Positions 17,748 to 27,751 of a DNA stretch of 64,000 nt are shown here, one piece after another. The position numbers and the translations under genes are program-made. Source of the stretch: Massilia sp. erpn (lineage in GTDB: Bacteria > Pseudomonadota > Gammaproteobacteria > Burkholderiales > Burkholderiaceae_D); NCBI RefSeq assembly GCF_024400215.1, contig NZ_CP053748.1:2914001-2978000 (forward strand), written 5' to 3'. Every line of letters starts with the position of its first letter. Positions within the stretch are counted from its first letter, which is position 1. Below the pieces are notes generated by a model. The model searched no databases. It was not told the origin of the DNA and saw nothing but the letters and a program-made list of their open reading frames with translations.

Positions 17748-20441
17748 ATGCGCACCGACAGCCCTCAGACGATTTTTCGTAAAGACTATACCCCTCCTAG
17801 TTACTTGGTGGAAACTGTTGAATTAGGTTTCGACCTCGATCCGGCCCGCACCATCGTGGCCAACCGCATCACCTTGCGTCACAACCCCGACAGCAAGAGC
17901 CGCGACCTGGTCCTGCACGGCGAGGACATCGAGCTGGTGGCGCTGCGCATGAACGGCACGCTGCTGGAACCCGGCCAGTACCTGCTGGGCGCCAATACGC
18001 TGACCATCCGCAAGGCGCCGCTCCAGGTGGTGCTGGAAATCGAAACCCTGTGCGCGCCGGAGCAGAACACCACGCTGTCCGGCCTGTATGTGTCGAACGG
18101 CAGCTTCTATACCCAGTGCGAGGCGGAAGGCTTCCGCCGCATCACCTATTTCCCCGACCGTCCCGACGTGATGGCGAAATACACGGTGATGCTGCGCGCG
18201 AACAAGGAACAGTTCCCGGTGCTGCTCTCGAACGGCAACCTGGTGGAGGAGGGCGAGCTGGATGACGGCCGCCATTACGCCAAATGGGAAGACCCGTTCA
18301 AGAAGCCGTCCTACCTGTTCGCCCTGGTGGCGGCGCGCCTGGTCTGCCAGGAAGAGCGCTACACCCTGCAGTCGGGCCGCGAAGTGCTGCTGCAGGTGTG
18401 GGTGGAAGAGGGCAATCTGGACAAGACCGACTACGCCATGCAGTCGCTGAAAAACTCGATCCGCTGGGACGAGGAGCGCTGGGATCTGGAACTGGACCTG
18501 GACCGCTTCATGATCGTGGCCGTGAGCGACTTCAATATGGGCGCGATGGAAAACAAGGGCCTGAACATCTTCAACACCAAGTATGTGCTGGCCAATCCAC
18601 GCGTGGCGACCGATATCGACTATGCCGGCATTGAAGCCGTGGTGGGCCACGAATACTTCCACAACTGGACCGGCAACCGCGTCACCTGCCGCGACTGGTT
18701 CCAGCTGTCGCTGAAGGAAGGCTTGACTGTCTTCCGCGACCAGGAATTCTCGGCCGACATGATCGGCACCGACAGCGGCCGTGCAGTGACCCGCATCGAC
18801 CAGGTGCGCACCCTGCGCCAGGCCCAGTTCCCGGAAGACGCGGGACCGATGGCGCACCCGGTGCGTCCCGACTCCTTCGTCGAGATCAACAATTTCTACA
18901 CCGTCACCGTCTACGAAAAAGGCGCCGAAGTGGTGCGCATGTACCAGACCCTGCTGGGCCGCGACGGCTTCCGCAAGGGCATGGACCTCTACTTCGAGCG
19001 CCACGACGGCCAGGCCGTGCAATGCGACGACTTCCGCGCCGCCATGGCCGACGCCAACGGCCGCGACCTGGGCCAGTTCGAACGCTGGTACAGCCAGGCC
19101 GGCACGCCCGTGGTGACGGCGCGCACGCATTACGACGCGGCCGCCCAGGCTTATGAAATCACCCTGAGCCAGCGCTGCCCCGCCACGCCCGGCCAGGCCG
19201 ACAAGCTGCCCTTCCATATCCCCGTCGCCGTCGGCCTGCTCGATGCCCACGGCAAAGACCTGCCGCTGACGCTGGAAACCGTCCCCAGCTCAGCCCGTGT
19301 CCGATCGGTGCCAGGCACCAAAGTGGACACGGGCTCGGCAGTGACGACGCTGGTGCTGGAGCTGACGGAGGCGGAGCAGACGTTCCGCTTCGTCGGCGTG
19401 AAGGCGGAGCCGACGCCGTCCATCCTGCGCGATTTCTCGGCGCCGGTGGTGCTGGAATGCGATTACAGCGATGCCCAGCTGCTGCATCTGTTTAAGTTCG
19501 ACAGCGATCCGGTGAGTCGCTGGGAGGCCGGCCAGCGCCTGGCGCTGGAGCGCCTGCTGAAGCTGGTGCCAGCCGCCGCTGCCGGCCAGCGCCTGGAGCT
19601 GGACGATACCTTCATCGCCGCCCAGCGTGCCGTGCTGACCGATACCGCGCTCGATGCTGCCTTCCGCGAGCAGGCCCTGATCCTGCCGTCGGAAACCGTG
19701 ATCGCCGAGCATCTGGACGTGGTCAATCCGCAAGCCATCCATACCGCGCGCCAGTTCATGCGCCGCACCATCGGCACCGTGCTGCGCAACGAGCTGCTGG
19801 CCGTGTATGAGGCCAACCAGACGCCGGGAGCCTACAGTCCCGACGCCGCCTCGGCCGGCAAGCGCGCACTGAAGAATCTGGCGCTGTCCTATCTGATGGT
19901 GGCGCCGGACCAGACCGCGTTGCGCCTGGCGCAGCAGCAGTTCGACGCCGCCGGCAATATGACCGACCGCGCCGCCGCACTGAGTGCGCTGATCCACAGC
20001 GGCGCCGACGCCGGCAGATATCTGGACCGCTTCTATCAGGACTTCCTCAACGAAGCCCTGGTGGTGGACAAGTGGTTCGGCATGCAGGCCACGGCGCCGC
20101 ATGCCGATGTGGCGGCCGTGCGCGAGCTGATGAAGCATCCGGCCTTCACGCTGAAAAATCCGAACCGCGCGCGCAGCCTGATTTTCAGCTTCTGCAACGG
20201 CAATCCGAGCCAGTTCCACGCGGCCGACGGCAGCGCCTACGATTTCTGGGCCGAGCATGTGATCAAGCTCGATGCGCTCAATCCCCAGGTGGCGGCGCGC
20301 CTGGCGCGCAGCATGGACCGCTGGCGCCGCTACGCGCCCGAGCTGCAAGTGCATATGCGGCGCGCGCTGGAACAGGTGGCCGGCACGTCGCCCCTGTCGA
20401 ACGATGTGATGGAAGTAGTCAGCAAGGCCTTGGCGAATTAA
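17748..20441 (+). CDS. pepN: Aminopeptidase N (M1 family) containing an in-frame repeat hairpin
   Basis: This 897-residue M1 aminopeptidase removes N-terminal residues from peptides in the cytosol. The exopeptidase GAMEN motif is at residues 265-269 and the zinc site HEYFH at 301-305 with Glu about 324 (in LKEGLTVFRDQEF). Then come the beta-sandwich domain and helical C-terminal domain of the E. coli PepN type. Residues about 516-529 (SARVRSVPGTKVDTG) are encoded by a palindromic repeat at 19293-19334 inserted between two strands of the third domain. The frame is kept and the protein is probably functional. fbp follows 42 bp later. Confidence 0.96.
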   Translation: MRTDSPQTIFRKDYTPPSYLVETVELGFDLDPARTIVANRITLRHNPDSKSRDLVLHGEDIELVALRMNGTLLEPGQYLLGANTLTIRKAPLQVVLEIETLCAPEQNTTLSGLYVSNGSFYTQCEAEGFRRITYFPDRPDVMAKYTVMLRANKEQFPVLLSNGNLVEEGELDDGRHYAKWEDPFKKPSYLFALVAARLVCQEERYTLQSGREVLLQVWVEEGNLDKTDYAMQSLKNSIRWDEERWDLELDLDRFMIVAVSDFNMGAMENKGLNIFNTKYVLANPRVATDIDYAGIEAVVGHEYFHNWTGNRVTCRDWFQLSLKEGLTVFRDQEFSADMIGTDSGRAVTRIDQVRTLRQAQFPEDAGPMAHPVRPDSFVEINNFYTVTVYEKGAEVVRMYQTLLGRDGFRKGMDLYFERHDGQAVQCDDFRAAMADANGRDLGQFERWYSQAGTPVVTARTHYDAAAQAYEITLSQRCPATPGQADKLPFHIPVAVGLLDAHGKDLPLTLETVPSSARVRSVPGTKVDTGSAVTTLVLELTEAEQTFRFVGVKAEPTPSILRDFSAPVVLECDYSDAQLLHLFKFDSDPVSRWEAGQRLALERLLKLVPAAAAGQRLELDDTFIAAQRAVLTDTALDAAFREQALILPSETVIAEHLDVVNPQAIHTARQFMRRTIGTVLRNELLAVYEANQTPGAYSPDAASAGKRALKNLALSYLMVAPDQTALRLAQQQFDAAGNMTDRAAALSALIHSGADAGRYLDRFYQDFLNEALVVDKWFGMQATAPHADVAAVRELMKHPAFTLKNPNRARSLIFSFCNGNPSQFHAADGSAYDFWAEHVIKLDALNPQVAARLARSMDRWRRYAPELQVHMRRALEQVAGTSPLSNDVMEVVSKALAN
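19293..19334. repeat. Palindromic repeat inside the pepN coding sequence
   Basis: Ten-base arms 19293-19302 and 19325-19334 (GCCCGTGTCC / GGACACGGGC) enclose an inner GGTGCC-A-GGCACC palindrome. The arm is shared with the 16.85 kb hairpin and the core with the larger repeats. The 42-bp length is a multiple of three and contains no stop in the pepN frame. Confidence 0.85.
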
Positions 20442-20483
20442 GAGAGCGCCATACCAAGAATTTAAAACCAAAAGGGAAGTTTC

Positions 20484-21485
20484 ATGAAACGTATCAGCCT
20501 TACTCAATATCTGGTCGAAGAACAGCGCCAGCACCACAGCATCCCGGCCGAACTGCGGCTGCTGATCGAAGTGGTGGCGCGCGCCTGCAAGACCATCAGC
20601 CACTCGGTGGGCAAGGGCGCCCTGGGCGACGTGCTCGGTGCGCTGGAATCGGAAAACGTGCAAGGCGAGGTGCAGAAAAAGCTGGACGTGATCTCCAACG
20701 AGATCCTGCTGGAAGCGAATGAGTGGGGCGGCCACTTGGCGGCCATGGCGTCGGAAGAGATGGAATCCATCCACCCGATCCCGAACCGCTATCCGAAGGG
20801 CGAATACATGCTGCTGTTCGATCCACTGGACGGCTCTTCCAATATCGACGTCAACGTCTCGATCGGCACCATCTTCTCGGTGCTGCGCGCGCCGGAAGGC
20901 ATGGCCGATCCGAGCGAGCAGGACTTCATGCAGGCCGGCAGCAAGCAGGTCGCCGCCGGCTACGCCGTGTACGGCCCGCAGACCATGCTGGTGCTCACCA
21001 CCGGCAATGGCGTGAACTGCTTCACGCTGGACCGCGAGATGGGTTCCTGGGTGCTGACCCAGCGCAATATGCAGATCCCGGCCAAGACCAAGGAATTCGC
21101 CATCAATATGTCCAACCAGCGCCACTGGCATCCGCCGGTCAAGCGCTACGTGGACGAGCTGCTGGCCGGTTCCACCGGTCCGCGCGGCACCGACTTCAAT
21201 ATGCGCTGGATCGCTTCGATGGTGGCCGACGTGCACCGCATCCTGAACCGCGGCGGCATCTTCATGTATCCGGCCGACCTGCGCGACACGTCCAAGCCGG
21301 GCAAGCTGCGCCTGATGTATGAAGCCAATCCGATGGCCTTCATCGTGGAGCAGGCAGGCGGCATGGCCACCGACGGCAAGCACCGCATCCTCGACATCCA
21401 GCCCGAGAAGCTGCACCAGCGCGTGCCGGTCTTCCTCGGTTCGCGCGATGAAGTGGCGGTGGTGACGGGCTATCACCACGAATAA
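20484..21485 (+). CDS. fbp: Fructose-1,6-bisphosphatase class I
   Basis: This 333-residue gluconeogenic phosphatase has the diagnostic metal/phosphate site [13 protein letters not shown] (around residue 112), the C-terminal [20 protein letters not shown] block and a GGIFMYPAD stretch. It hydrolyses fructose-1,6-bisphosphate to fructose-6-phosphate. GGGAAG precedes the ATG. It is probably co-transcribed with pepN. A tRNA gene follows. Confidence 0.97.
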   Translation: MKRISLTQYLVEEQRQHHSIPAELRLLIEVVARACKTISHSVGKGALGDVLGALESENVQGEVQKKLDVISNEILLEANEWGGHLAAMASEEMESIHPIPNRYPKGEYMLLFDPLDGSSNIDVNVSIGTIFSVLRAPEGMADPSEQDFMQAGSKQVAAGYAVYGPQTMLVLTTGNGVNCFTLDREMGSWVLTQRNMQIPAKTKEFAINMSNQRHWHPPVKRYVDELLAGSTGPRGTDFNMRWIASMVADVHRILNRGGIFMYPADLRDTSKPGKLRLMYEANPMAFIVEQAGGMATDGKHRILDIQPEKLHQRVPVFLGSRDEVAVVTGYHHE

Positions 21486-21552
21486 ACGCTGGATTTGCAA
21501 TCTGAACAACAATATTTGCGCGCAACACTAGCAAAACAGCAGAATTGTTTGC

Positions 21553-21558
21553 TAGAAT
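21553..21558 (+). promoter_or_regulatory. Candidate -10 (TAGAAT) of tRNA-Thr
   Basis: TAGAAT ends 10 nt before the mature tRNA 5' end, a usual distance for a tRNA promoter. The -35 region (about 21530) is poor, so the call rests on position and the -10 match. Confidence 0.4.
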
Positions 21559-21568
21559 AAGCGCCTTT

Positions 21569-21644
21569 GCCGGTGTAGCTCAGTTGGTAGAGCAGCGCAT
21601 TCGTAATGCGAAGGTCGTAGGTTCGACTCCTATCTCCGGCACCA
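21569..21644 (+). tRNA. thrW: tRNA-Thr (anticodon CGT)
   Basis: This 76-nt cloverleaf has D arm GCTC/GAGC, anticodon stem GCGCA/TGCGA with loop TTCGTAA (anticodon CGT), T arm with TTCGACT loop, and an encoded CCA end. It resembles E. coli thrW closely in the D, anticodon and T arms. The acceptor stem GCCGGTG/CTCCGGC has one U-U mismatch at positions 6-67. Confidence 0.95.
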
Positions 21645-21652
21645 GAATTAAG

Positions 21653-21682
21653 AAGCCGCATGTGAAAACATGCGGCTTTTTT
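21653..21682 (+). terminator. Rho-independent terminator after tRNA-Thr
   Basis: An 11-bp perfect stem (21653-21663 with 21668-21678), GAAA tetraloop and a run of six T ending at 21682 lie 8 nt after the CCA end. This is a textbook intrinsic terminator. Confidence 0.95.
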
Positions 21683-21787
21683 CGTTTTGGCGTTTCCGCG
21701 GCCGGCGCCGGCTGGACCTTGCAACTTTTTTCATCACCCATGGTCTAACTGTTCGTGAAGAGGCAATTCACCGAGATGGAGCAAATC

Positions 21788-22651
21788 ATGAGTGCTGCAG
21801 ACTTTGATTGCCGTGACTATTCCAAACGCCTTGTTGCGGTCGGCTTTTCCGCAGAACAGGCCGATCTGCAAGCCGAGGTGACGGGAGACGTAATGAAGGA
21901 GGTGGCCGTGCTCAGCCTGGCCGTGGAAACCCGGCAGGATAGGCCTGAGCGGCGGTGGCTGGAGTCGAAGATCGATCAGGCGGTCGATATCTTGAATGGC
22001 CGAATTGGCCAGGTCTACGCTGAACTCAATGTGAAAATCGACCGCGTTACGGTGGCGCTGGATGCAAAGATCGACCGTGCGGCCGCGGAACTGAATGAGA
22101 AGATCGATCGCGCCGCTGCCGAATTGGATGCGAAGATTGACTGCATTGCGGCGGAGTTGGATGCGAAGATCGACCGTGTTGCGGCCGAATTGGATGCAAA
22201 GATTGATCGCGTCGCTGCAGAATTGAATGAGAAGATCGACCGCGTTGCGACGGAGTTGGACGCAAAGATTGACCGCGTGGTTGCTGAATTGAATGAAAAG
22301 ATCGATCGCGTTGCTGCTGAATTGACTGAAAAGATTGATCGCGTTGCTGCTGAATTGACTGCAAAGATTGAGCGTGTTGCGTCTGAATTGGATGCAAAGA
22401 TTGATCGTGTTGCTGCTGAATTGGATGCGAAGATTGAGCGCGTTGCGGCTGAATTGACTGCAAAGATTGATTGTGTTGCGGCGGAATTGAATGCAAAGAT
22501 CGATCGTGTCGCGGCCGCTCTGTGCAAGGAGTTCTGTGCGAAGCTTGATGCCGTGAAAAAATCCAATCTCCGCTGGACGCTCGCTATCGTCGCCACGATA
22601 TCTTCGCTGCAGACGGGCGTGACGCTGGCGGCGCTGCAATACCTGCGTTGA
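21788..22651 (+). CDS. Hendecad-repeat coiled-coil protein with C-terminal membrane anchor
   Basis: This 287-residue protein has an N-terminal segment (1-75; SKRLVAVGFSAEQADLQAEV) that recalls DUF1640/CCDC90-type coiled-coil proteins. Fifteen consecutive 11-residue units of type L-[DNT]-[AE]-K-I-D-R-V-A-A-E follow without a break (residues 80-244), then a short linker and one hydrophobic helix (about 260-287). Eleven-residue periodicity predicts a right-handed or straight long rod, here about 25 nm if helical. The ATG at 21788 has GGAG 6 nt upstream. Codon use is AT-richer than its neighbours (Leu often TTG). It lies between tRNA-Thr and a large helicase gene, same strand. Function is unknown. 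Confidence 0.8.
   Translation: MSAADFDCRDYSKRLVAVGFSAEQADLQAEVTGDVMKEVAVLSLAVETRQDRPERRWLESKIDQAVDILNGRIGQVYAELNVKIDRVTVALDAKIDRAAAELNEKIDRAAAELDAKIDCIAAELDAKIDRVAAELDAKIDRVAAELNEKIDRVATELDAKIDRVVAELNEKIDRVAAELTEKIDRVAAELTAKIERVASELDAKIDRVAAELDAKIERVAAELTAKIDCVAAELNAKIDRVAAALCKEFCAKLDAVKKSNLRWTLAIVATISSLQTGVTLAALQYLR
22025..22519 (+). repeat. 15 tandem 33-bp units coding for the hendecad coiled coil
   Basis: The segment is exactly 495 bp, 15 units of 33 bp, each one hendecad. Units vary between Asp-Ala-Lys, Asn-Glu-Lys and Thr-Ala-Lys starts, and the most similar neighbours are in the middle. Unit-count change by slippage or recombination would keep the frame. Confidence 0.92.
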
Positions 22652-22703
22652 CTCGGCCAGACAGCGACTTGCATGCGTGTGCTCCGCGGCTGGCGCAGCC
22701 AGG

Positions 22704-22784
22704 GGCGAAGCTGGCCCGGCCTCGCCAGCTTCGCCGATGCGCTATCATTCGGCCCCGTGCGGTCCTCTCCCGGCCGCCGCACGG
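22704..22784 (+). promoter_or_regulatory. Two tandem hairpins and a possible -10 before the helicase gene
   Basis: An 11-bp perfect hairpin (22704-22714 with 22725-22735) is followed by TATCAT (22743-22748), a possible -10, and an 8-bp hairpin (22755-22762 with 22777-22784) at the presumed 5' end of the transcript. There is no U-tract, so these are not intrinsic terminators by sequence. The helicase ATG at 22821 lacks a clear ribosome site, so leader structure may matter. Confidence 0.35.
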
Positions 22785-22820
22785 ATCTGCCAAATCAACC
22801 AAGAATAAGACCGCTTGCGC

Positions 22821-25800
22821 ATGAACCAAGCCAGCACCATCGATCACATTCCCTTGCCGTATTGGCGCGCTGCGCTGGCGGAGGTCAGCCTGCTGCATCC
22901 CGAAATTCCGGCGGCAAGCAAGCCGCTGGCGATTGGCTTTGAAGATGGGGAGTGGCGGGTGCGGCAGGCCGCGCCCAGCGTTGCCGCCTGGGCCGCTGCG
23001 CAGTTTGCCGCCAGCAAGGCGCGTGCCGATGGCAAGGAAGCGCGGGCCATTCCCTTTCTGCTGATTCCGGCCCGGTTGTCCGAGCAGGCGCGCCATGGCG
23101 TGAAATGGGGCGCGGGTGATATCCATCTTGGCCGCACGCTGCTCTGCATTCCCTGTTTGCTGGAGCGTTCCGGCGTGCTGCGCCCAGATCCCGAACGCCA
23201 GCCCTGGATTCCGCGCGATCTGCTGGCACCGACCATGAAACCGGTTGTCATTGGTGAGCTGTCCAGCCAGGACCGTTTCATCGGCAGTTTGCCGCTGAAG
23301 GCGGCCTCGCTGGGCGATGCGCTGCAGATTGCTTCGGAACTGTTTGCGCAGGTGACGGGAGCTGCCTTGCCGTTGCTGCCGACGACCGAAGATGGCGGGC
23401 CGCTGCCGGAGTTCGCACTGGACGGCCATGAGCTGGTTTCGGAATGGCATGGCTTGCCATATGAGCCGCCCGTCGTGGCGCGCCACCTGATCCGGCTGTA
23501 TGACCAGATCATCGGCGACCAGCCGGCGCTGCCGCTGCTGGACTGCCTGCGCGCCGTGGGCGAGCGTCCGGCGGCCCCGCCGCCTGCCATCGCGGAGGCG
23601 GAAGCGTGGCATGCCAATACCGTTGGACATATCAACCACGAGCATCCGCTATCGCCGTCGCAGCGCGAAGCGATGGTTGAGTTGGCGCGGCTGAAAGACG
23701 GCGCCATCCTGGCCGTGAACGGTCCGCCTGGTACCGGCAAGACCACGTTGCTGCAAAGCGTGGTGGCTCAGCTGTGGGTGGATGCCGCACTGAATGGCGC
23801 CGACTGTCCCTTGATCCTGGTGGCGTCCACCAACGTCAAGGCGGTGGAGAATGTGCTCGACAGCTTCGCCAAAATCTGCGCGGAAACGGGCCATGAACGC
23901 TGGCTGCCGTATCAGGGCGGCTTTGGCCTCTTCCTCGCTTCCGAGTCGCGCGAAAGTCACCATCCGACCTGCACCGCGTGGAACCATTCCTTTACCGAAC
24001 ACGAGACGCCGGAAGCGGTCGCCCGTGCCGAGGCGTATTACCTGGCCAAGGCAGCGGCCCTGTTCCCGCAAGAGGATACGGTGGGTGGCGTGAGCGTTGC
24101 GCTGCGTCAGACCTTACAGTACCTGCAGCGCAAAATGCAGGCCATCGTAGCCGCCCGTTATGCCTTGTTCAGGGCGGCGGGAGACGATCCTAGCGAAGGC
24201 GCGCAGGTCTCCTGCGCGCGCCTGCTGGCGGAACAGCAGGCGCTGATCGATGCGGCGCAAGCGGCCATTGAAGCGGCGCAGCACGAGCTGGATGCGCAGG
24301 AGCAGCAGGCGCGCGTGCTGGAAGGCAGCCATCAGCGCATGCGCGAGGAGATCGACCGTGCCGAGAAAGCCTGGTTGGCCTATCTGGAAGGTACGCCGTG
24401 GTGGATGGATCTACTGAGTTTTCTGCCGCCGGTGCTGCGCCGCCGCCAGGCGCGCGACCGCAACTTTCTGCTCTCGAATGCACTGACGGCCGATCTGCGG
24501 CACCGCGACGATGGCCTGGAACAGCATTTCAAGGCGCTGCGCGAAAGGGCCGCGCACCACCGTTCTCAAGCCCTGCTTGCACTCAAGGAGCGCCGCGCGG
24601 AAGTGGAGCAGGGCCGGGCCGCGCAAACGCGGCGGCGCGAGGCGGCCCATCAGGCGCGGGCGAGAATCGATGGCATCTTCCATCACTGGCTGGCGGCGCT
24701 GCAGGATGGCTACGAAGCCATGCGCGATATTGCCCTGAACGACTTGAACGACGCCATCGATATCATGATCCGCGCGGTGATGTTCGGACTGGCCGACCGC
24801 TACTGGTCGGGTCAGTGGCTGCTGGAGATGCGCCAGCGCCTGATCAATGGCGAACGCGATTCCAAGGGGCGGGTCAAGCTGGAGGCCAAGTACCGCCGCT
24901 TTGCCAAGCTGGCGCCCTGCCTGGTGTCGAACTTCCACATGGCGCCAGCTTTCTTCACGGCCTGGAGGGGCCGCGATATGCCGTTCTGGAATACCATCGA
25001 TCTGCTGATCGTGGACGAGGCGGGCCAGGTGTCTCCGGATGTCGGCGCTGCCATGTTCGCGCTGGCGCGCAAGGCCATGGTGGTGGGCGATACCTATCAG
25101 ATCGAGCCAATCTGGAACAATGGCGAAGAATGCGACCGCGCCAACGCGGTGAAGTTCGGCTTGCTGTCCGATGTGGCCGACGCGCGCTACGATGCGATGG
25201 AGCAGGGCGGCTATACACCGGCCAGCGGCAGCCTGATGCGCGTGGCGAACCAGGCTTGCCGCGTGCAGAAGTATCGGGATGTGCGCGGCCTGATGCTGAC
25301 CGAACACCGGCGCTGCGTGCCGGAGCTGATCGGCTATTGCAATGAGCTGATTTACGCGGAACGCCTGCAGCCGCTGCGCCAGCCCATTCCACAGGAGCAG
25401 CGCCTGCTGCCGCCGTTCGGCTGGCTGAACGTGGCTGGCCAGGACCGCAGGGCCGGCGCCAGCCGTCAGAACCCCGAGGAGGCGCAGGCGATTGTGGACT
25501 GGCTCAAGGCCAACCGGGCCGACATCGAACGGCACTATGCCGACGATTCGGGCAAGCCCACGCCTTTGTGGAAGCTGCTGGGCATTGTGACGCCCTTTGC
25601 CGCCCAGGCGGGCGCCATCCAGCGCCTGCTGCGCAAGGAGATGCCGGATCTGCTGCACAAGTCTTCGCGCCTGACGGTGGGCACCGTGCACGCTCTGCAA
25701 GGGGCGGAGCGCAGCATCGTTATCTTCTCGCCCACGTATGGTCCATCCTTTACGGGCAGCGCCTTCTACGACCAGAAGCCGAATATGCTGAACGTGGCGG

Positions 25801-25958
25801 TGTCGCGCGCCAAGGACAGCTTCCTGGTGATCGGCAACGCTGGCTTGTTTGACAAATCGAAAAGTAGCCGGCCATCAGGACTGCTGGCAAGATATTTATT
25901 CCATCCGCAATGGGGAGCGCAGCTGGCGGGCGCGCGAAAAGCAAGACTTGTAGTTTAA
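22821..25958 (+). CDS. UPF1/DNA2-like superfamily 1 helicase with coiled-coil insertion
   Basis: This 1045-residue ATPase has an N-terminal region of about 280 residues without a recognised fold. An SF1B helicase core then begins with [10 protein letters not shown] and Walker A GPPGTGKT (301-308). Between motifs I and II lies a very long insertion (about 400 residues) with two Ala/Gln/Glu-rich coiled coils (about 465-530 and 590-640) and a W-W-M-D-L-L hydrophobic patch. Motif II is VDEAGQ (731-736), motif [11 protein letters not shown] (755-762), motif [12 protein letters not shown] and motif [10 protein letters not shown] near 993. The family includes RNA/DNA helicases (UPF1, Dna2, defence helicases). 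No nuclease motif was seen. The chosen ATG lies two codons inside the longest frame. Confidence 0.85.
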   Translation: MNQASTIDHIPLPYWRAALAEVSLLHPEIPAASKPLAIGFEDGEWRVRQAAPSVAAWAAAQFAASKARADGKEARAIPFLLIPARLSEQARHGVKWGAGDIHLGRTLLCIPCLLERSGVLRPDPERQPWIPRDLLAPTMKPVVIGELSSQDRFIGSLPLKAASLGDALQIASELFAQVTGAALPLLPTTEDGGPLPEFALDGHELVSEWHGLPYEPPVVARHLIRLYDQIIGDQPALPLLDCLRAVGERPAAPPPAIAEAEAWHANTVGHINHEHPLSPSQREAMVELARLKDGAILAVNGPPGTGKTTLLQSVVAQLWVDAALNGADCPLILVASTNVKAVENVLDSFAKICAETGHERWLPYQGGFGLFLASESRESHHPTCTAWNHSFTEHETPEAVARAEAYYLAKAAALFPQEDTVGGVSVALRQTLQYLQRKMQAIVAARYALFRAAGDDPSEGAQVSCARLLAEQQALIDAAQAAIEAAQHELDAQEQQARVLEGSHQRMREEIDRAEKAWLAYLEGTPWWMDLLSFLPPVLRRRQARDRNFLLSNALTADLRHRDDGLEQHFKALRERAAHHRSQALLALKERRAEVEQGRAAQTRRREAAHQARARIDGIFHHWLAALQDGYEAMRDIALNDLNDAIDIMIRAVMFGLADRYWSGQWLLEMRQRLINGERDSKGRVKLEAKYRRFAKLAPCLVSNFHMAPAFFTAWRGRDMPFWNTIDLLIVDEAGQVSPDVGAAMFALARKAMVVGDTYQIEPIWNNGEECDRANAVKFGLLSDVADARYDAMEQGGYTPASGSLMRVANQACRVQKYRDVRGLMLTEHRRCVPELIGYCNELIYAERLQPLRQPIPQEQRLLPPFGWLNVAGQDRRAGASRQNPEEAQAIVDWLKANRADIERHYADDSGKPTPLWKLLGIVTPFAAQAGAIQRLLRKEMPDLLHKSSRLTVGTVHALQGAERSIVIFSPTYGPSFTGSAFYDQKPNMLNVAVSRAKDSFLVIGNAGLFDKSKSSRPSGLLARYLFHPQWGAQLAGARKARLVV

Positions 25959-26013
25959 TACGAGGCAGGCCGTACTTAACGTGTTTTTTCCTGACCCCAG
26001 AGGAGATTGCGCC

Positions 26014-27741
26014 ATGTACCAGAACCTCTCCATCAAGCGCATCTTCGTCGCGCTCTTCATCATCACCGTCGTGCTGGCGGCGCTCACCATGCTGTCCCTG
26101 CTGCGGGTGTCGGCCAAGCAGGCGGAAGCCCGGCAGGCGGCCGATTCGCGCTACCAGTCGTATTTGCTGGCCGATGAGCTGAGGCAGAGCTCCGACGATC
26201 TGACCCGGCTGGCACGCACCTATGTGGTGTCGGGCGAGGAGCGCTATGAGCGTCAGTATCTGGACATTCTGGCCATTCGCAACGGCCAGAAACCGCGTCC
26301 CGAGCATTATGAGCGCATTTACTGGGACTTTGCGGCCGCCAATGCGCCTTTGCCGCCATCCTCCAGCCAGACCGTGTCGCTGCAGGAGCTGATGCAGCGC
26401 GCCGGCTTCAGCGACAGGGAGTTCGCCAAGCTGAAGGAAGCGGAAGCGAATTCCAATGAGCTGGTGCGCACCGAGGTGATCGCCATGAATGCGGTCAAGG
26501 GCCACTTCGACGATGGCAAGGGCGGCTTCACGCGCAGCGGCGATCCCGATCCGGACATGGCGCGCCGCATCATGCACGATCTGGCCTACCACCAGAACAA
26601 GGCCAAGATCATGCGGCCGGTGAACGATTTTCTCGCCCTATTGGATGAGCGCACCAGCGCCCAGGTGGCGACGGCCACGGCGGCTTTCGAAAGCGCGCAG
26701 GCGCTGGCGCAGTGGCTGCAAGGCTTGTCCGTGCTGGCGGCCGTGGCTTGCCTGCTGTTTGCCTACCGCTATATCCGCAGCGGCTTGCAGCAGGCGGTGG
26801 ACACGGCAAAGTGCATCGCGGCCGGCGATTTGAGCCACGATATCGACACCAGCCGCAATGACGAAATCGGCCAGCTGCTGCAGGCCATGCAGCACATCAA
26901 CCGCAGCCTGGCCGAGATGATCGGCAATATCCGCAGCAGCACCGACCAGATGACGGTCGCCACCAGCGAAATCGCCAGCGGCAACGCCGACCTGTCGGCA
27001 CGCACGGAATCGCAGGCCAGCTCGCTGGAGCAGACCGCGAGCGCCATGGAAACCCTGACCGACACGGTGCAGCAGAACGCCAGCAACGCCCAGCAGGCCA
27101 ACCGGCTGGCGGCCGATGCGGCCAGCGTTGCCGAGCAAGGCGGCAGCGTGGTATCGCAGGTGGTGTCGACCATGGGGGCGATCAGGGATTCTTCGGCGCG
27201 CATCAGCGACATCATCGGCGTCATCGACGGCATCGCATTTCAGACCAATATCCTGGCGCTGAATGCGGCGGTGGAAGCGGCGCGCGCCGGGGAACAGGGG
27301 CGCGGCTTTGCCGTCGTCGCCTCGGAGGTGCGCAATCTGGCGCAGCGCAGCGCGGCGGCGGCCAGGGAAATCAAGGATTTGATCGGCGCCTCGGTGGCGC
27401 GGGTCGAGGAGGGCGGCCGGCTGGTCGATGCGGCGGGCGAGACGATGCAGCGCGTGGTGGCCTCGGTGCACAAGGTGGCGGGCATCATGGGCAACATTAC
27501 CAGCGCGAGCCAGGAACAGAGCAGCGGCATCGGCGAAGTCAATGTGGCCATCGGCCAGATGGACTCCATCACCCAGCAGAATGCGGCCCTGGTGGAACAG
27601 GCCGCAGCCGCTGCCGAGAGCCTGCAGGAGCAGGCGCAGGCGCTGGGCAGGGCAGTCAGCATCTTCCGCCTGAAGGGCGGCGCAGTACCGCGCGCTGGGG
27701 CGACGGCCCTGGTGCCGATCCGGGCGCCAGCCAGGGCCTGA
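26014..27741 (+). CDS. Methyl-accepting chemotaxis protein without CheR tether
   Basis: This 575-residue chemoreceptor has a membrane segment at about residues 10-30, a periplasmic helical sensor to about residue 215 that includes [19 protein letters not shown] and a [16 protein letters not shown] stretch, and a second membrane segment near 232-250. HAMP and the signalling hairpin follow, with the [20 protein letters not shown] tip. The C-terminus ends in RAPARA and carries no DWEEF-type tether, unlike the receptor at 908-2719. AGGAG lies 8 nt before the ATG at 26014; the frame extends further upstream but without a ribosome site. The gene ends 10 bp from the convergent binding-protein gene. 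Confidence 0.92.
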   Translation: MYQNLSIKRIFVALFIITVVLAALTMLSLLRVSAKQAEARQAADSRYQSYLLADELRQSSDDLTRLARTYVVSGEERYERQYLDILAIRNGQKPRPEHYERIYWDFAAANAPLPPSSSQTVSLQELMQRAGFSDREFAKLKEAEANSNELVRTEVIAMNAVKGHFDDGKGGFTRSGDPDPDMARRIMHDLAYHQNKAKIMRPVNDFLALLDERTSAQVATATAAFESAQALAQWLQGLSVLAAVACLLFAYRYIRSGLQQAVDTAKCIAAGDLSHDIDTSRNDEIGQLLQAMQHINRSLAEMIGNIRSSTDQMTVATSEIASGNADLSARTESQASSLEQTASAMETLTDTVQQNASNAQQANRLAADAASVAEQGGSVVSQVVSTMGAIRDSSARISDIIGVIDGIAFQTNILALNAAVEAARAGEQGRGFAVVASEVRNLAQRSAAAAREIKDLIGASVARVEEGGRLVDAAGETMQRVVASVHKVAGIMGNITSASQEQSSGIGEVNVAIGQMDSITQQNAALVEQAAAAAESLQEQAQALGRAVSIFRLKGGAVPRAGATALVPIRAPARA

Positions 27742-27751
27742 TACCCGGGGC

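Noticed and set aside
22025..22519. Tandem repeats as a CRISPR array
   Set aside because: The units are contiguous 33-bp coding repeats with no unique spacers and an intact reading frame.
21569..25958. tRNA-Thr as an attachment site of an integrated island
   Set aside because: I found no integrase gene and no second copy of the tRNA 3' end in the window. The position is only suggestive.
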